Shown here one piece after another: positions 5,028-11,292 of a DNA stretch of 13,567 bases. The stretch spans positions 1 through 13,567 of the forward strand of contig JAFVVB010000216.1 of the NCBI GenBank assembly GCA_017502425.1, in the 5' to 3' direction. Every line of letters begins with the position of its first letter. The stretch's first letter is position 1. This DNA comes from Ruminococcus sp. Lineage in GTDB: Bacteria; Bacillota; Clostridia; Oscillospirales; Acutalibacteraceae. Position numbers and translations under genes: made by a program. The notes beneath the pieces are model-generated. The model was not told the DNA's origin. It was given only the letters and a program-made list of their open reading frames with translations, and made no database searches.

Positions 5028-7382
5028 ATGAAAACAACAAATATCGTGAAAAAACTGTTTTCTCTGGTGCTGGTATTATGTATGGTATTAGCGTATGTAG
5101 TAGTACCTGCTAGTGCAGAAGAAACGAATACATTCAACTATGTATCGCTCGGTGCTTCTAACACTAACGGTTACGGTATGCGCGGTTACATCACCGAAGA
5201 GGAACTTGCACTGCTTTTAAGTGGTCAGGTTAACAAAAACGACGTTAACGTTTACGGATACGAGAGAACACCAGAGGGTGCGTATCCTGACCTTATCAGA
5301 GATTACTATTCTGAAAGCTATGATAGCGTAACAGTTCACCAGTTAGGTATCAGCTCAATGCGTGTGGAAGAACTTCGCATTCTGCTCGATGATAGCTATA
5401 TGGGTGACGACTACTCATCATGGAGATTTACAGGTAATGACGGTTGGTTCAAATCTGCTGAGCCTGGTGGAATTGATGCGCTTCGTGCTGCTTATAAGGA
5501 AAACATCACTAACGCTGATCTGGTTACAGTTGACATCGGTTGGAATAACTTCGGCGTTTACGTGTGCAACCAGCTCGTTGACTATTTAAGCACAGGTAAA
5601 TATAAGTGGACTGTTGACATCAACACTATTTTTGATACTGAAGAGGAAAAACAGGCAGCTCAGGAAGCTAAGGCAATCATCGGTTCTTACATCAACAACT
5701 ACGTTGGTGAGGGCGAAATGGCAACTGCGCTTACTGATATCTTTGCTTACAGTATTTTGGGTTATATCCACAACTTTGATATCGTTATGGAGAAAATTTA
5801 TGAGCTCAACCCTGATGCTCAGGTAGTAGTTTTAGGTATTCAGAACCTTATGCACGGTGTAAATGTAGACATCGCAGGCACTACACTTCCTTTAGGCGAC
5901 ATCTACGGCAACTTTGTCAATATGGCAAACTACTATTCATCTGCACGTTCTCCATATAAAGCTAACTACAAATACGTAAAAGCAGGAAAAGATGAGCATG
6001 TAAACATCTTTCTTGACAATATGAAGAGCTACGACGGCGATGTAAAAAACCTTGACCAGAATGTTAAGGATTGCTTCGACTACTACGATGACAGCCTTTT
6101 CATTCAGACCAGAGTAGACTACATGGCTGCTGAAATGGTTAATTCTAAGTTCGGTACTGTTCTGCCACTTATCGGTTATGAAAATGCACAGGCTGTTATT
6201 GCTGATGGTAAGCAGGGCAAACTGCCTGCGTTAGGTACTGTAAATATGCAGGAAATGTTTGATGGTATGTACTACCCTGCACTTTACGCTGCATATGATA
6301 CATTAGCAGTTTTAGTTAAAGAAATTGCAAACTATGACACAGTGGACGCAAACAGTCTTCTCAGCGGAAATCTTGATATGACTACTCTTCAGAATAATCT
6401 GAAGAAAGCTATGGAGGCAGAAGTTCAGGAGAACGCTATCGCAGCTTCAAACGGTGAGAAATATACTGTCGACGTTGATAAGATGTTACCTGATGACAAC
6501 ACTAAGATTGTTGCAGCTATGTACATTCGTTACTATATGGGTAACAGCTTCTTTGCACACCCTGATGCTATTGGTCACGCAGAAGTAAAAGATGCAGTTA
6601 TCGGTGTTATTGAGAATCCTGAAAGCGAAAAAGAGCAGGCTCTCTCTGACTATCTGATTGAAAGTGTAATTCAGATTCACCAGCTTCTCTGCGGTGCTGT
6701 TGGTCACACAGAGACTGTTACTGATGCAGTAGCTCCTGACTGTGAAAACACAGGTTTAACTGAGGGTAAACACTGCTCAGAATGTGATAAGGTTTTAGTA
6801 GAGCAGGAAGTAGTAGATGCACTCGGCCATACAGAGGCTATTACTGATGCAGTAGCTCCTGACTGTGAAAACACAGGTCTTACTGAGGGTAAACACTGCT
6901 CAGTATGTGATAAGGTTTTAGTAGAGCAGGAAGTAGTAGATGCACTCGGCCACACAGAGGCTATTACTGATGCAGTAGCTCCTGACTGTGAAAACACAGG
7001 TTTAACTGAGGGTAGACACTGCTCAGTATGTGATAAGGTTTTAGTAGAGCAAGAAGTAGTAGATGCACTCGGCCACACAGAGGTTGTTGATAAAGGCTAT
7101 GATGCAACATACGAAAAAGAAGGTCTTACTGATGGTAAACACTGTTCAGTATGTGGTAAGGTGTTAGTTGAGCAGGAAAAAATTCCTATGCTTATATTAA
7201 TCGGCGACGTTGACGGTGATAAAAAAGTAACTATCTTGGACGCAACCGCAATTCAGCGTCATGAAGCAGAGATTAAGTTTATTGACGAAGAGAGATTTGC
7301 TTACTCTGATGTTGACAATGATGGTGAAATCACCGTTATGGACGCGACAATGATTCAGAAAATGGTGGCTCAGCTTCCTTAA
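5028..7382 (+). CDS. Secreted SGNH/GDSL-type hydrolase with four Cys repeats and C-terminal dockerin
   Basis: ATG 5028 follows GGGAGGA; an upstream in-frame ATG at 4977 coincides with the predicted transcript start and would put residues ahead of the signal peptide. The 784-residue product has a Sec signal (1-30, cleavage after ASA). SGNH block I is YVSLGASNTNGYG with S44 as nucleophile in Gly-Ala-Ser instead of Gly-Asp-Ser. Block III is VDIGWNNF (G171, N173), and block V is AHPDAIGH with H511. The usual Asp three residues before this His is Phe (F508), so the triad may be a dyad or use another acid. Residues about 559-722 are four 41-residue repeats (GHTE...CENTGLTEGKHC-SxC-DKVLVEQE). Residues about 722-784 are a dockerin with DVDGDKKVTILD and DVDNDGEITVMD loops. 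Such esterases remove acyl groups from plant or host glycans, but the substrate here is unknown. A cohesin-borne esterase is the likely role. Confidence 0.85.
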   Translation: MKTTNIVKKLFSLVLVLCMVLAYVVVPASAEETNTFNYVSLGASNTNGYGMRGYITEEELALLLSGQVNKNDVNVYGYERTPEGAYPDLIRDYYSESYDSVTVHQLGISSMRVEELRILLDDSYMGDDYSSWRFTGNDGWFKSAEPGGIDALRAAYKENITNADLVTVDIGWNNFGVYVCNQLVDYLSTGKYKWTVDINTIFDTEEEKQAAQEAKAIIGSYINNYVGEGEMATALTDIFAYSILGYIHNFDIVMEKIYELNPDAQVVVLGIQNLMHGVNVDIAGTTLPLGDIYGNFVNMANYYSSARSPYKANYKYVKAGKDEHVNIFLDNMKSYDGDVKNLDQNVKDCFDYYDDSLFIQTRVDYMAAEMVNSKFGTVLPLIGYENAQAVIADGKQGKLPALGTVNMQEMFDGMYYPALYAAYDTLAVLVKEIANYDTVDANSLLSGNLDMTTLQNNLKKAMEAEVQENAIAASNGEKYTVDVDKMLPDDNTKIVAAMYIRYYMGNSFFAHPDAIGHAEVKDAVIGVIENPESEKEQALSDYLIESVIQIHQLLCGAVGHTETVTDAVAPDCENTGLTEGKHCSECDKVLVEQEVVDALGHTEAITDAVAPDCENTGLTEGKHCSVCDKVLVEQEVVDALGHTEAITDAVAPDCENTGLTEGRHCSVCDKVLVEQEVVDALGHTEVVDKGYDATYEKEGLTDGKHCSVCGKVLVEQEKIPMLILIGDVDGDKKVTILDATAIQRHEAEIKFIDEERFAYSDVDNDGEITVMDATMIQKMVAQLP
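6702..7193 (+). repeat. Four tandem 123-bp (41-codon) repeats within the SGNH/dockerin gene
   Basis: Units start at 6702, 6825, 6948 and 7071. Units 1-3 differ from each other at only about 5-7 of 123 bases by eye. Unit 4 is diverged and loses the first of three Cys (DATYEKEG in place of PDCENTG). Each of units 1-3 has Cys-x10-Cys-x2-Cys with His before the second Cys, a layout seen in repeats next to the wall or complex anchor of many Firmicute surface proteins. It probably forms a linker between the hydrolase and dockerin. Confidence 0.92.
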
Positions 7383-7400
7383 TCTAGCTTAATATTATAA

Positions 7401-7440
7401 AAACAGGCTGTATCCTTTTGGTGGGTACAGCCGTTTTGTT
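7401..7440 (+). terminator. Intrinsic terminator after the SGNH/dockerin gene
   Basis: The stem GGCTGTATCC (7406-7415) pairs with GGGTACAGCC (7423-7432), with one G-U pair, a 7-nt loop, A-rich upstream flank and T-rich downstream flank. Its arms are identical to those of the terminator at 2134-2168. Confidence 0.88.
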
Positions 7441-7468
7441 TGATTGTTTTTTTAGTATATGATATTAT
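7440..7468 (+). promoter_or_regulatory. Sigma-A promoter of the macrodomain-HTH gene
   Basis: TTGATT (7440-7445) and TATTAT (7463-7468) are separated by 17 bp, 29 nt before the ATG. The -10 box lies inside a palindrome (7458-7472), which makes repression at this site plausible. Confidence 0.7.
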
Positions 7469-7472
7469 CATA
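7458..7472. promoter_or_regulatory. Palindrome over the -10 box; candidate operator
   Basis: TATGATA-T-TATCATA is a perfect 15-bp palindrome with a single central base. It covers the whole predicted -10 of the macrodomain-HTH gene. A palindrome of this size at this place is typical of a dimeric repressor site; the downstream HTH protein itself is a candidate binder. It is AT-rich, so chance is not excluded. Confidence 0.4.
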
Positions 7473-7496
7473 GTAAGATTTGTTTGAGGTGATGCT

Positions 7497-8540
7497 ATGC
7501 CATTGCAAATTATCCGTCAGGACATTACTAAAATCGAATGTGATGCTATCGTTAATCCTACTAACGTTGAGCTTAGCCCTACCGGAGGACTTGATTTAGC
7601 TATACATAAAGCGTCGGGAGAAGAACTTCTGAGTGCCACTCGTGCTATCGGTCACATCAAGGTGGGTGAGGCGGTAGTTACTCCTGCGTATAAACTTTGT
7701 GCAAAGTACGTTATCCATACCGCAGGACCTGTGTACAATGGTGGAGAGTATAAGGAAGAAGTGTTACTTAGGTCTTGCTATAAAAACGCTTTAAATTTAG
7801 CGTTTGAGAATTCCTGCGAGAGTATTGCTATCCCTCTCATTTCATCGGGTGCGTACGGTTATCCTAAAGATAAGGTGCTCAAAATCGCTATTGATACCAT
7901 AAGCGAATTTCTTTTTGAATATGAAATGATGGTGTATCTGGTTGTTTTTGATAAAACTTCGTATACACTAAGCGAGAAGCTACTGGGCGGGATAAAAAGC
8001 TTTATTGACGATAACTACGCTGTTAGTCGCTCGTATAATCAAGACTACTCAAGACGCATCAAGCCTTTCAAAACGGGAGTATTTCCATCAGCACCGATGG
8101 CTGGTATGGCATCTAGACCGTCAGCGATAGAAAATATTGATGAGTGCTGTGTATGTGAGTCAAAACCGCTTGATATAGACGATTACATAAAGCTTGATGA
8201 GAGCTTTACGATAAAGCTACTTAAACTCATTGACCTTAGAGGAATGAGTGATGTGCAGTGTTATAAAAAGGCTAACGTCAGCAAGCAGACGTGGTATAAG
8301 ATAATGAACGATAAAAACTATAAGCCGAACAAAAAGACGGTGCTCTCCTTTGCACTAGCACTAAAGCTAACGCTTAGTGAAACCCAGAATCTGCTAGAGA
8401 GTGTCGGCTTTGTACTGTCTAACAGCTCGCTGTTTGATGTTATCATCATGTACTGTCTGCAAAACAGCATTTATGACGTACTAGAGATAGACTCAATCCT
8501 TTTCAGCTATGATCAGGAAACGCTGTATTCTAAATTTTAA
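7497..8540 (+). CDS. Macrodomain protein with C-terminal helix-turn-helix-like domain
   Basis: ATG 7497 follows GAGGTGAT. The 347-residue product starts with a macrodomain (about 1-170): DITKIECDAIVNPTN, then PTGGLDLAIHKASG, VGEAVVTPAY, YVIHTAGPVY and IPLISSGAYGYP. These match the ADP-ribose-binding loops of the family, but the first Asn motif is Asn-Pro-Thr-Asn where Asn-Ala-Ala-Asn is typical, and the Gly-rich loop has two Gly. A poorly structured linker with Cys-Cys-x-Cys follows (about 180-230). The C-terminal part (about 235-347) includes KANVSKQTWYKIMNDKNYKP and KTVLSFALALKLTLSETQNL, an XRE-like HTH layout. This fusion occurs in several Firmicutes. The protein may sense ADP-ribose, or remove it from proteins, and act at DNA, but neither is shown. 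It is monocistronic, with its own promoter and a terminator shared with the convergent methyltransferase gene. Confidence 0.85.
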   Translation: MPLQIIRQDITKIECDAIVNPTNVELSPTGGLDLAIHKASGEELLSATRAIGHIKVGEAVVTPAYKLCAKYVIHTAGPVYNGGEYKEEVLLRSCYKNALNLAFENSCESIAIPLISSGAYGYPKDKVLKIAIDTISEFLFEYEMMVYLVVFDKTSYTLSEKLLGGIKSFIDDNYAVSRSYNQDYSRRIKPFKTGVFPSAPMAGMASRPSAIENIDECCVCESKPLDIDDYIKLDESFTIKLLKLIDLRGMSDVQCYKKANVSKQTWYKIMNDKNYKPNKKTVLSFALALKLTLSETQNLLESVGFVLSNSSLFDVIIMYCLQNSIYDVLEIDSILFSYDQETLYSKF

Positions 8541-8554
8541 AACAATATAAAATA

Positions 8555-8592
8555 AAAACACAGGGTGATTATAGTTTGCTACCCTGTGTTTT
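8555..8592. terminator. Bidirectional intrinsic terminator between convergent genes
   Basis: A perfect 12-bp stem pairs 8555-8566 (AAAACACAGGGT) with 8581-8592 (ACCCTGTGTTTT), with a 14-nt loop. It gives a T run on either strand and serves both the macrodomain-HTH gene (plus) and the methyltransferase gene (minus). Confidence 0.88.
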
Positions 8593-8623
8593 GCTGTTTA
8601 TATAGTTTTTTATTATCTTAGCA

Positions 8624-9295
8624 TTACCATATAAATGGTATCAGGCGATATTTCACCTTTTGCTTGTACTCGATATAGCCATTTAGTTCTTCTTCCAGAA
8701 ACTTTTCTTCATCGACAATTCTTCTTGCGATTATAAAGGGATATGAAAGAAAAATCAAAAAAGAATACAACGAGCCTAAAATAATCGGCATCGACAAGAA
8801 AAGTAACAAAGTGACACTATACATCGGATGTCTCACAATTGAGTATAATCCGGTGTCTATCACTTTTTGGTTTTCCTGTACTTCAATAGTTCGGCTGAGA
8901 TAGGTGTTTTCTCTGAGCACCTCAGCATAAAGAATATATGCTATGATAAACACCACAGCACCGCCGATGGAAATCTCTGTCGGTAAGATGTACCAGTGAA
9001 AACGTTTTCCAAGTCCCGCAACAACAAACCCTGAAATAAACATAAGTCCGCTGAGTTTGATGACCGTACTTTGTTCTTTCCGTTTTTCTTTAGCATATAA
9101 CCGTTTTTTGAGTAGTTCAGGATTTTTGAACATCATCACGATTCCAGCACCAATCATAGGTATGAACAAAATCGACATAAATAACCATCCGTTAAAATAC
9201 GAAAATGTTCCGGCGGGTAAGAATATCAGCACACCGACCAGAATAACACCTGATGAAAATTTTATAAGTGCCTGATAAAATAATTTTAGTGTCAT
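8624..9295 (-). CDS. Isoprenylcysteine carboxyl methyltransferase (ICMT/PEMT)-family membrane protein
   Basis: I place the start at MTLKLF (minus-strand ATG at 9295-9293), because GGAGCG lies just before it; in-frame ATGs further upstream lie in the promoter region and have no such site. The 223-residue product has about five or six hydrophobic segments (roughly residues 13-28, 36-56, 81-95, 107-126, 160-175 and 176-192). The C-terminal half has the family signature: GLYSIVRHPMYS (RHPMY at 155-159), then EEKFLEEELNGYIEYKQKVK. This Arg-His-Pro and Glu-rich pattern binds S-adenosylmethionine in ICMT and phospholipid N-methyltransferase relatives. The bacterial substrate is unknown; lipid or small-molecule methylation is possible. 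The gene is monocistronic, convergent with the macrodomain gene and divergent from the vWA gene. Confidence 0.87.
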   Translation of the reverse strand: MTLKLFYQALIKFSSGVILVGVLIFLPAGTFSYFNGWLFMSILFIPMIGAGIVMMFKNPELLKKRLYAKEKRKEQSTVIKLSGLMFISGFVVAGLGKRFHWYILPTEISIGGAVVFIIAYILYAEVLRENTYLSRTIEVQENQKVIDTGLYSIVRHPMYSVTLLLFLSMPIILGSLYSFLIFLSYPFIIARRIVDEEKFLEEELNGYIEYKQKVKYRLIPFIW

Positions 9296-9331
9296 AATAC
9301 GCTCCATATTATTAAAGCTTAGTATATTCAT

Positions 9332-9360
9332 AGCATACAGCAAAAGCATAATATAATCAA
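9332..9360 (-). promoter_or_regulatory. Sigma-A promoter of the methyltransferase gene
   Basis: Read on the minus strand, TTGATT (9360-9355) and TATGCT (9337-9332) are separated by 17 bp, 37 nt before the chosen start. This supports the 9295 start, because the upstream ATGs overlap or sit too near the promoter. Confidence 0.6.
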
Positions 9361-9393
9361 TATAAAAATGAGTGTGATGAGGTAAATCGTAGA

Positions 9394-9425
9394 TTGACCA
9401 AAAGTGAATATATACTCGCTATAAT
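9394..9425 (+). promoter_or_regulatory. Putative promoter of the vWA gene (consensus -10, long spacer)
   Basis: TATAAT at 9420-9425 matches consensus. The nearest good -35, TTGACC (9394-9399), is 20 bp away, longer than ideal. The predicted transcript start near 9432 lies within the left arm of the terminator at 9426-9460. Confidence 0.4.
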
Positions 9426-9460
9426 GTGGTTGTAAGTTAATTCTTACAGCCACTTTTTTA
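9426..9460 (+). terminator. Intrinsic terminator directly upstream of the vWA gene
   Basis: An 11-bp stem pairs 9426-9436 (GTGGTTGTAAG) with 9443-9453 (CTTACAGCCAC), with one G-U pair, a 6-nt loop and seven T after it. No plus-strand gene ends here. It therefore acts either as an insulator against read-through or as a leader attenuator of the vWA gene, which starts 31 nt downstream. Confidence 0.75.
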
Positions 9461-9491
9461 TTTACTATATTCATTAAAGGAGAGATTTTTT

Positions 9492-10148
9492 ATGACAAAA
9501 AATGCAACAGAACTGGTTTTTATCTTAGACCGTAGCGGTTCAATGGCAGGACTTGAGAGTGATACTATCGGAGGATTTAACGCTATGATAGAAAAACAGC
9601 GAAAAACAGACGGCGGTTGCTATGTATCTACTGTGCTGTTTGATAACGTAAGTGAAGTGATCCATGACAGAGTAAAGCTCTCTGACATTAAACCGATGAC
9701 CGAAAATGAGTACACTGTACGAGGTTGCACAGCGCTGATCGATGCTATCGGTGGTGCTATTAAGCATATCGGTAATATCCACAAGTATGCACGAAAAGAA
9801 GATGTACCAAGTAACACGATGTTTATCATCACTACTGACGGTATGGAGAATGCCAGCCGTAGATATACAAGCGAGCAGGTGAAGTCGATGATAGAGAGAC
9901 AGAAGTCAAAGTACGGATGGGAGTTTTTGTTCATCGGCGCTAATATCGACGCGGTAGAAACCGCAAAACGCTATGGTATCGACAGCGACAGAGCTGTTAA
10001 CTACAACGCTGATAAAGAGGGCACAAGGGTGGTTTACGATTCAGTATCAAAAGCCGTGCGAAGCGTCAGAGAATGCAGACCGCTTTGTGCTGACTGGAGT
10101 GCTGACATAAACGAAGACTATGAAAGACGCAGTAACAAAAGCCGATAA
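9492..10148 (+). CDS. Cytoplasmic von Willebrand factor A (vWA) domain protein, TerY-like
   Basis: ATG 9492 follows AAAGGAGAG. The 218-residue product is almost entirely one vWA domain. ELVFILDRSGSMAG gives the MIDAS Asp-x-Ser-x-Ser (D13, S15, S17), VRGCTALIDAIGG gives the MIDAS Thr (T80), and MFIITTDGMENAS gives the acidic third part (D116). All metal-binding residues are present. There is no signal peptide or membrane segment, as in TerY-type vWA proteins of tellurite/stress gene clusters, where they are thought to assemble protein complexes together with kinases and phosphatases. The C-terminal tail is charged and ends in ERRSNKSR. The nearby macrodomain and kinase genes fit such a setting, but no TerD, TerC or TerZ gene is in the window. 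Confidence 0.85.
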   Translation: MTKNATELVFILDRSGSMAGLESDTIGGFNAMIEKQRKTDGGCYVSTVLFDNVSEVIHDRVKLSDIKPMTENEYTVRGCTALIDAIGGAIKHIGNIHKYARKEDVPSNTMFIITTDGMENASRRYTSEQVKSMIERQKSKYGWEFLFIGANIDAVETAKRYGIDSDRAVNYNADKEGTRVVYDSVSKAVRSVRECRPLCADWSADINEDYERRSNKSR

Positions 10149-10164
10149 TAAAACTAAAGAATGC

Positions 10165-10193
10165 ATAAAAAAGAGGACTCAAAACGAGTCCTC
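10165..10193 (-). terminator. Intrinsic terminator of the Nudix operon (minus strand)
   Basis: The perfect 8-bp stem GAGGACTC (10173-10180) and GAGTCCTC (10186-10193) has a 5-nt loop. On the minus strand it is followed by a run of six T (10167-10172 on plus are A), so it ends the Nudix unit. On the plus strand the tail is weak, so it may stop the convergent vWA transcript only partly. Confidence 0.8.
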
Positions 10194-10230
10194 CTAGCTT
10201 TGTGATTTCATCTGATACTGTTTAATAATG

Positions 10231-10773
10231 TCATAGTAGTTTCTGATTATCTAAAATTTCTTTAGACCGTTTTAAAATCGGTAACTCTCTGTTTAATAGT
10301 AATCGTCCGATTTTAGTTTTGGCACATTTTTCGTACTCAAGCACAGCCTCGTCATAGGTTAGCTTCAGTGTGCTCAGGTGAAAACACTCTGTTTCTTCTT
10401 TCGTCAGTTTGGTATCACCGAAAGATACGGCTTTGCACAGAAAGTAGTGGTTGATATTATGGCGGTGAATGAGATTATAGTAGTCGTCAACCACACCGAT
10501 TTTACTAAGTATCTGAGCTTCTATTCCGAGCTCTTCTTTGAGCTCACGGAGTATCGCTTTATTCAGGCTTTCGCCTTTTTCAACTCCACCACCCGAGGTT
10601 TCGATGATAGTGGCTTTGCCGAAATCGTCGTCACGATGAGCGCGTACGAAGTAAAGGTAACCGTCATCGTCAAAAACCACAGCACGTGCGATTTCTCTGT
10701 CGTGGTCTATGTAGGTGAAGTCCCACTCAGTGTCAGAAAGCTTAAGTAGGATTTGCGAAAAATTATCTGCCAT
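10231..10773 (-). CDS. Nudix hydrolase
   Basis: The 180-residue product starts at minus-strand ATG 10773, only 2 nt after the stop of the gene upstream. There is no clear ribosome site, so translation is probably coupled. The Nudix box is complete at residues 62-84: Gly-x5-Glu-x7-REL-x-EELGI (SGGGVEKGE, then ILRELKEELGI). It is followed by IGVVDDYYNLIHRHNINHYF, a beta region before the C-terminal helices. Nudix enzymes cleave nucleoside diphosphates linked to another moiety; ADP-ribose, dinucleoside polyphosphates and oxidised nucleotides are all possible and the box does not tell which. The macrodomain gene 1.7 kb away makes ADP-ribose an attractive guess, but it belongs to another transcription unit. 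Confidence 0.9.
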   Translation of the reverse strand: MADNFSQILLKLSDTEWDFTYIDHDREIARAVVFDDDGYLYFVRAHRDDDFGKATIIETSGGGVEKGESLNKAILRELKEELGIEAQILSKIGVVDDYYNLIHRHNINHYFLCKAVSFGDTKLTKEETECFHLSTLKLTYDEAVLEYEKCAKTKIGRLLLNRELPILKRSKEILDNQKLL

Positions 10774-10775
10774 GA

Positions 10776-11135
10776 TTACTTATTTAAAGGACAACTGATT
10801 ATTATATTATCTACTATTATTTCGCTGTAACGGTCATATTCTCCGTCGCAATGAGGGTAGTGGTCAATAGTCTTTGTCACAGGAAAATTTACGATGATAG
10901 AATCATCTTTTACTGAGCAGTAAACAGAGCCGAATAAACGGTCGCTTTGGGCTTTCTCCCTACTGATTTCATCGCCGTCTGAATTTAAAAACAGGGCATT
11001 ACCATTTGCATCAGCTTTTAGAACAATGTTTTCTTTCTGAAAGAAAACCGTCAGCGCTTCGCTACGGTTATGGCCGAGTTCAAATTTAGTTTCGCATGTA
11101 GTTTTGCTGCTGTCAAAAACGTGGTCGTAGTTCAT
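10776..11135 (-). CDS. Hypothetical protein, 119 residues, coupled to the Nudix gene
   Basis: The minus-strand ATG at 11135 follows AAGGAG seven bases upstream. I do not recognise the family. The sequence has no signal peptide or membrane segment. It appears mostly beta, with strands such as ALTVFFQKENIVLKAD, NALFLNSDG and IIVNFPVTKTI, and ends EIIVDNIIISCPLNK. Three Cys and several His (TIDHYPHCDGEYD) are present but form no known metal motif. A strong promoter (11193-11221) and a 2-nt gap to the Nudix start make these two genes one operon. The product could modify or supply a substrate to the Nudix enzyme, but the sequence does not show this. Confidence 0.8.
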   Translation of the reverse strand: MNYDHVFDSSKTTCETKFELGHNRSEALTVFFQKENIVLKADANGNALFLNSDGDEISREKAQSDRLFGSVYCSVKDDSIIVNFPVTKTIDHYPHCDGEYDRYSEIIVDNIIISCPLNK

Positions 11136-11192
11136 ATTTATGCTCCTTTATATCACTTGTGATTCGATATTTCTTTAAAATTATCCGTTTAC

Positions 11193-11221
11193 AGTATACA
11201 CCAATGTGAGGGTTTATTCAA
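11193..11221 (-). promoter_or_regulatory. Sigma-A promoter of the unknown-Nudix operon
   Basis: On the minus strand TTGAAT (11221-11216) and TATACT (11198-11193) have exactly 17 bp between them. The -35 is 10 bp from the -35 of the divergent MutS-like promoter, and the two promoters have identical hexamers. Confidence 0.8.
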
Positions 11222-11231
11222 CATAAATCGC

Positions 11232-11260
11232 TTGAATTATAGGTGGTGTGGTGCTATACT
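11232..11260 (+). promoter_or_regulatory. Sigma-A promoter of the MutS-like gene
   Basis: TTGAAT (11232-11237) and TATACT (11255-11260) have 17 bp between them. The transcript would start near 11267, after the in-frame GTG at 11248, so translation must start later, at ATG 11293. Confidence 0.8.
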
Positions 11261-11292
11261 CAATACATAAATTATTCGAAAGAGTGACACGT

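Noticed and set aside
6704..7078. Open minus-strand frame of 124 codons with a threefold repeated protein
   Set aside because: It is the mirror of the 123-bp tandem repeats in the SGNH/dockerin gene, and has no ribosome site or promoter of its own.
11248..11292. GTG start upstream of the MutS-like gene
   Set aside because: The -10 box TATACT (11255-11260) lies within this segment, so the message would begin after it.
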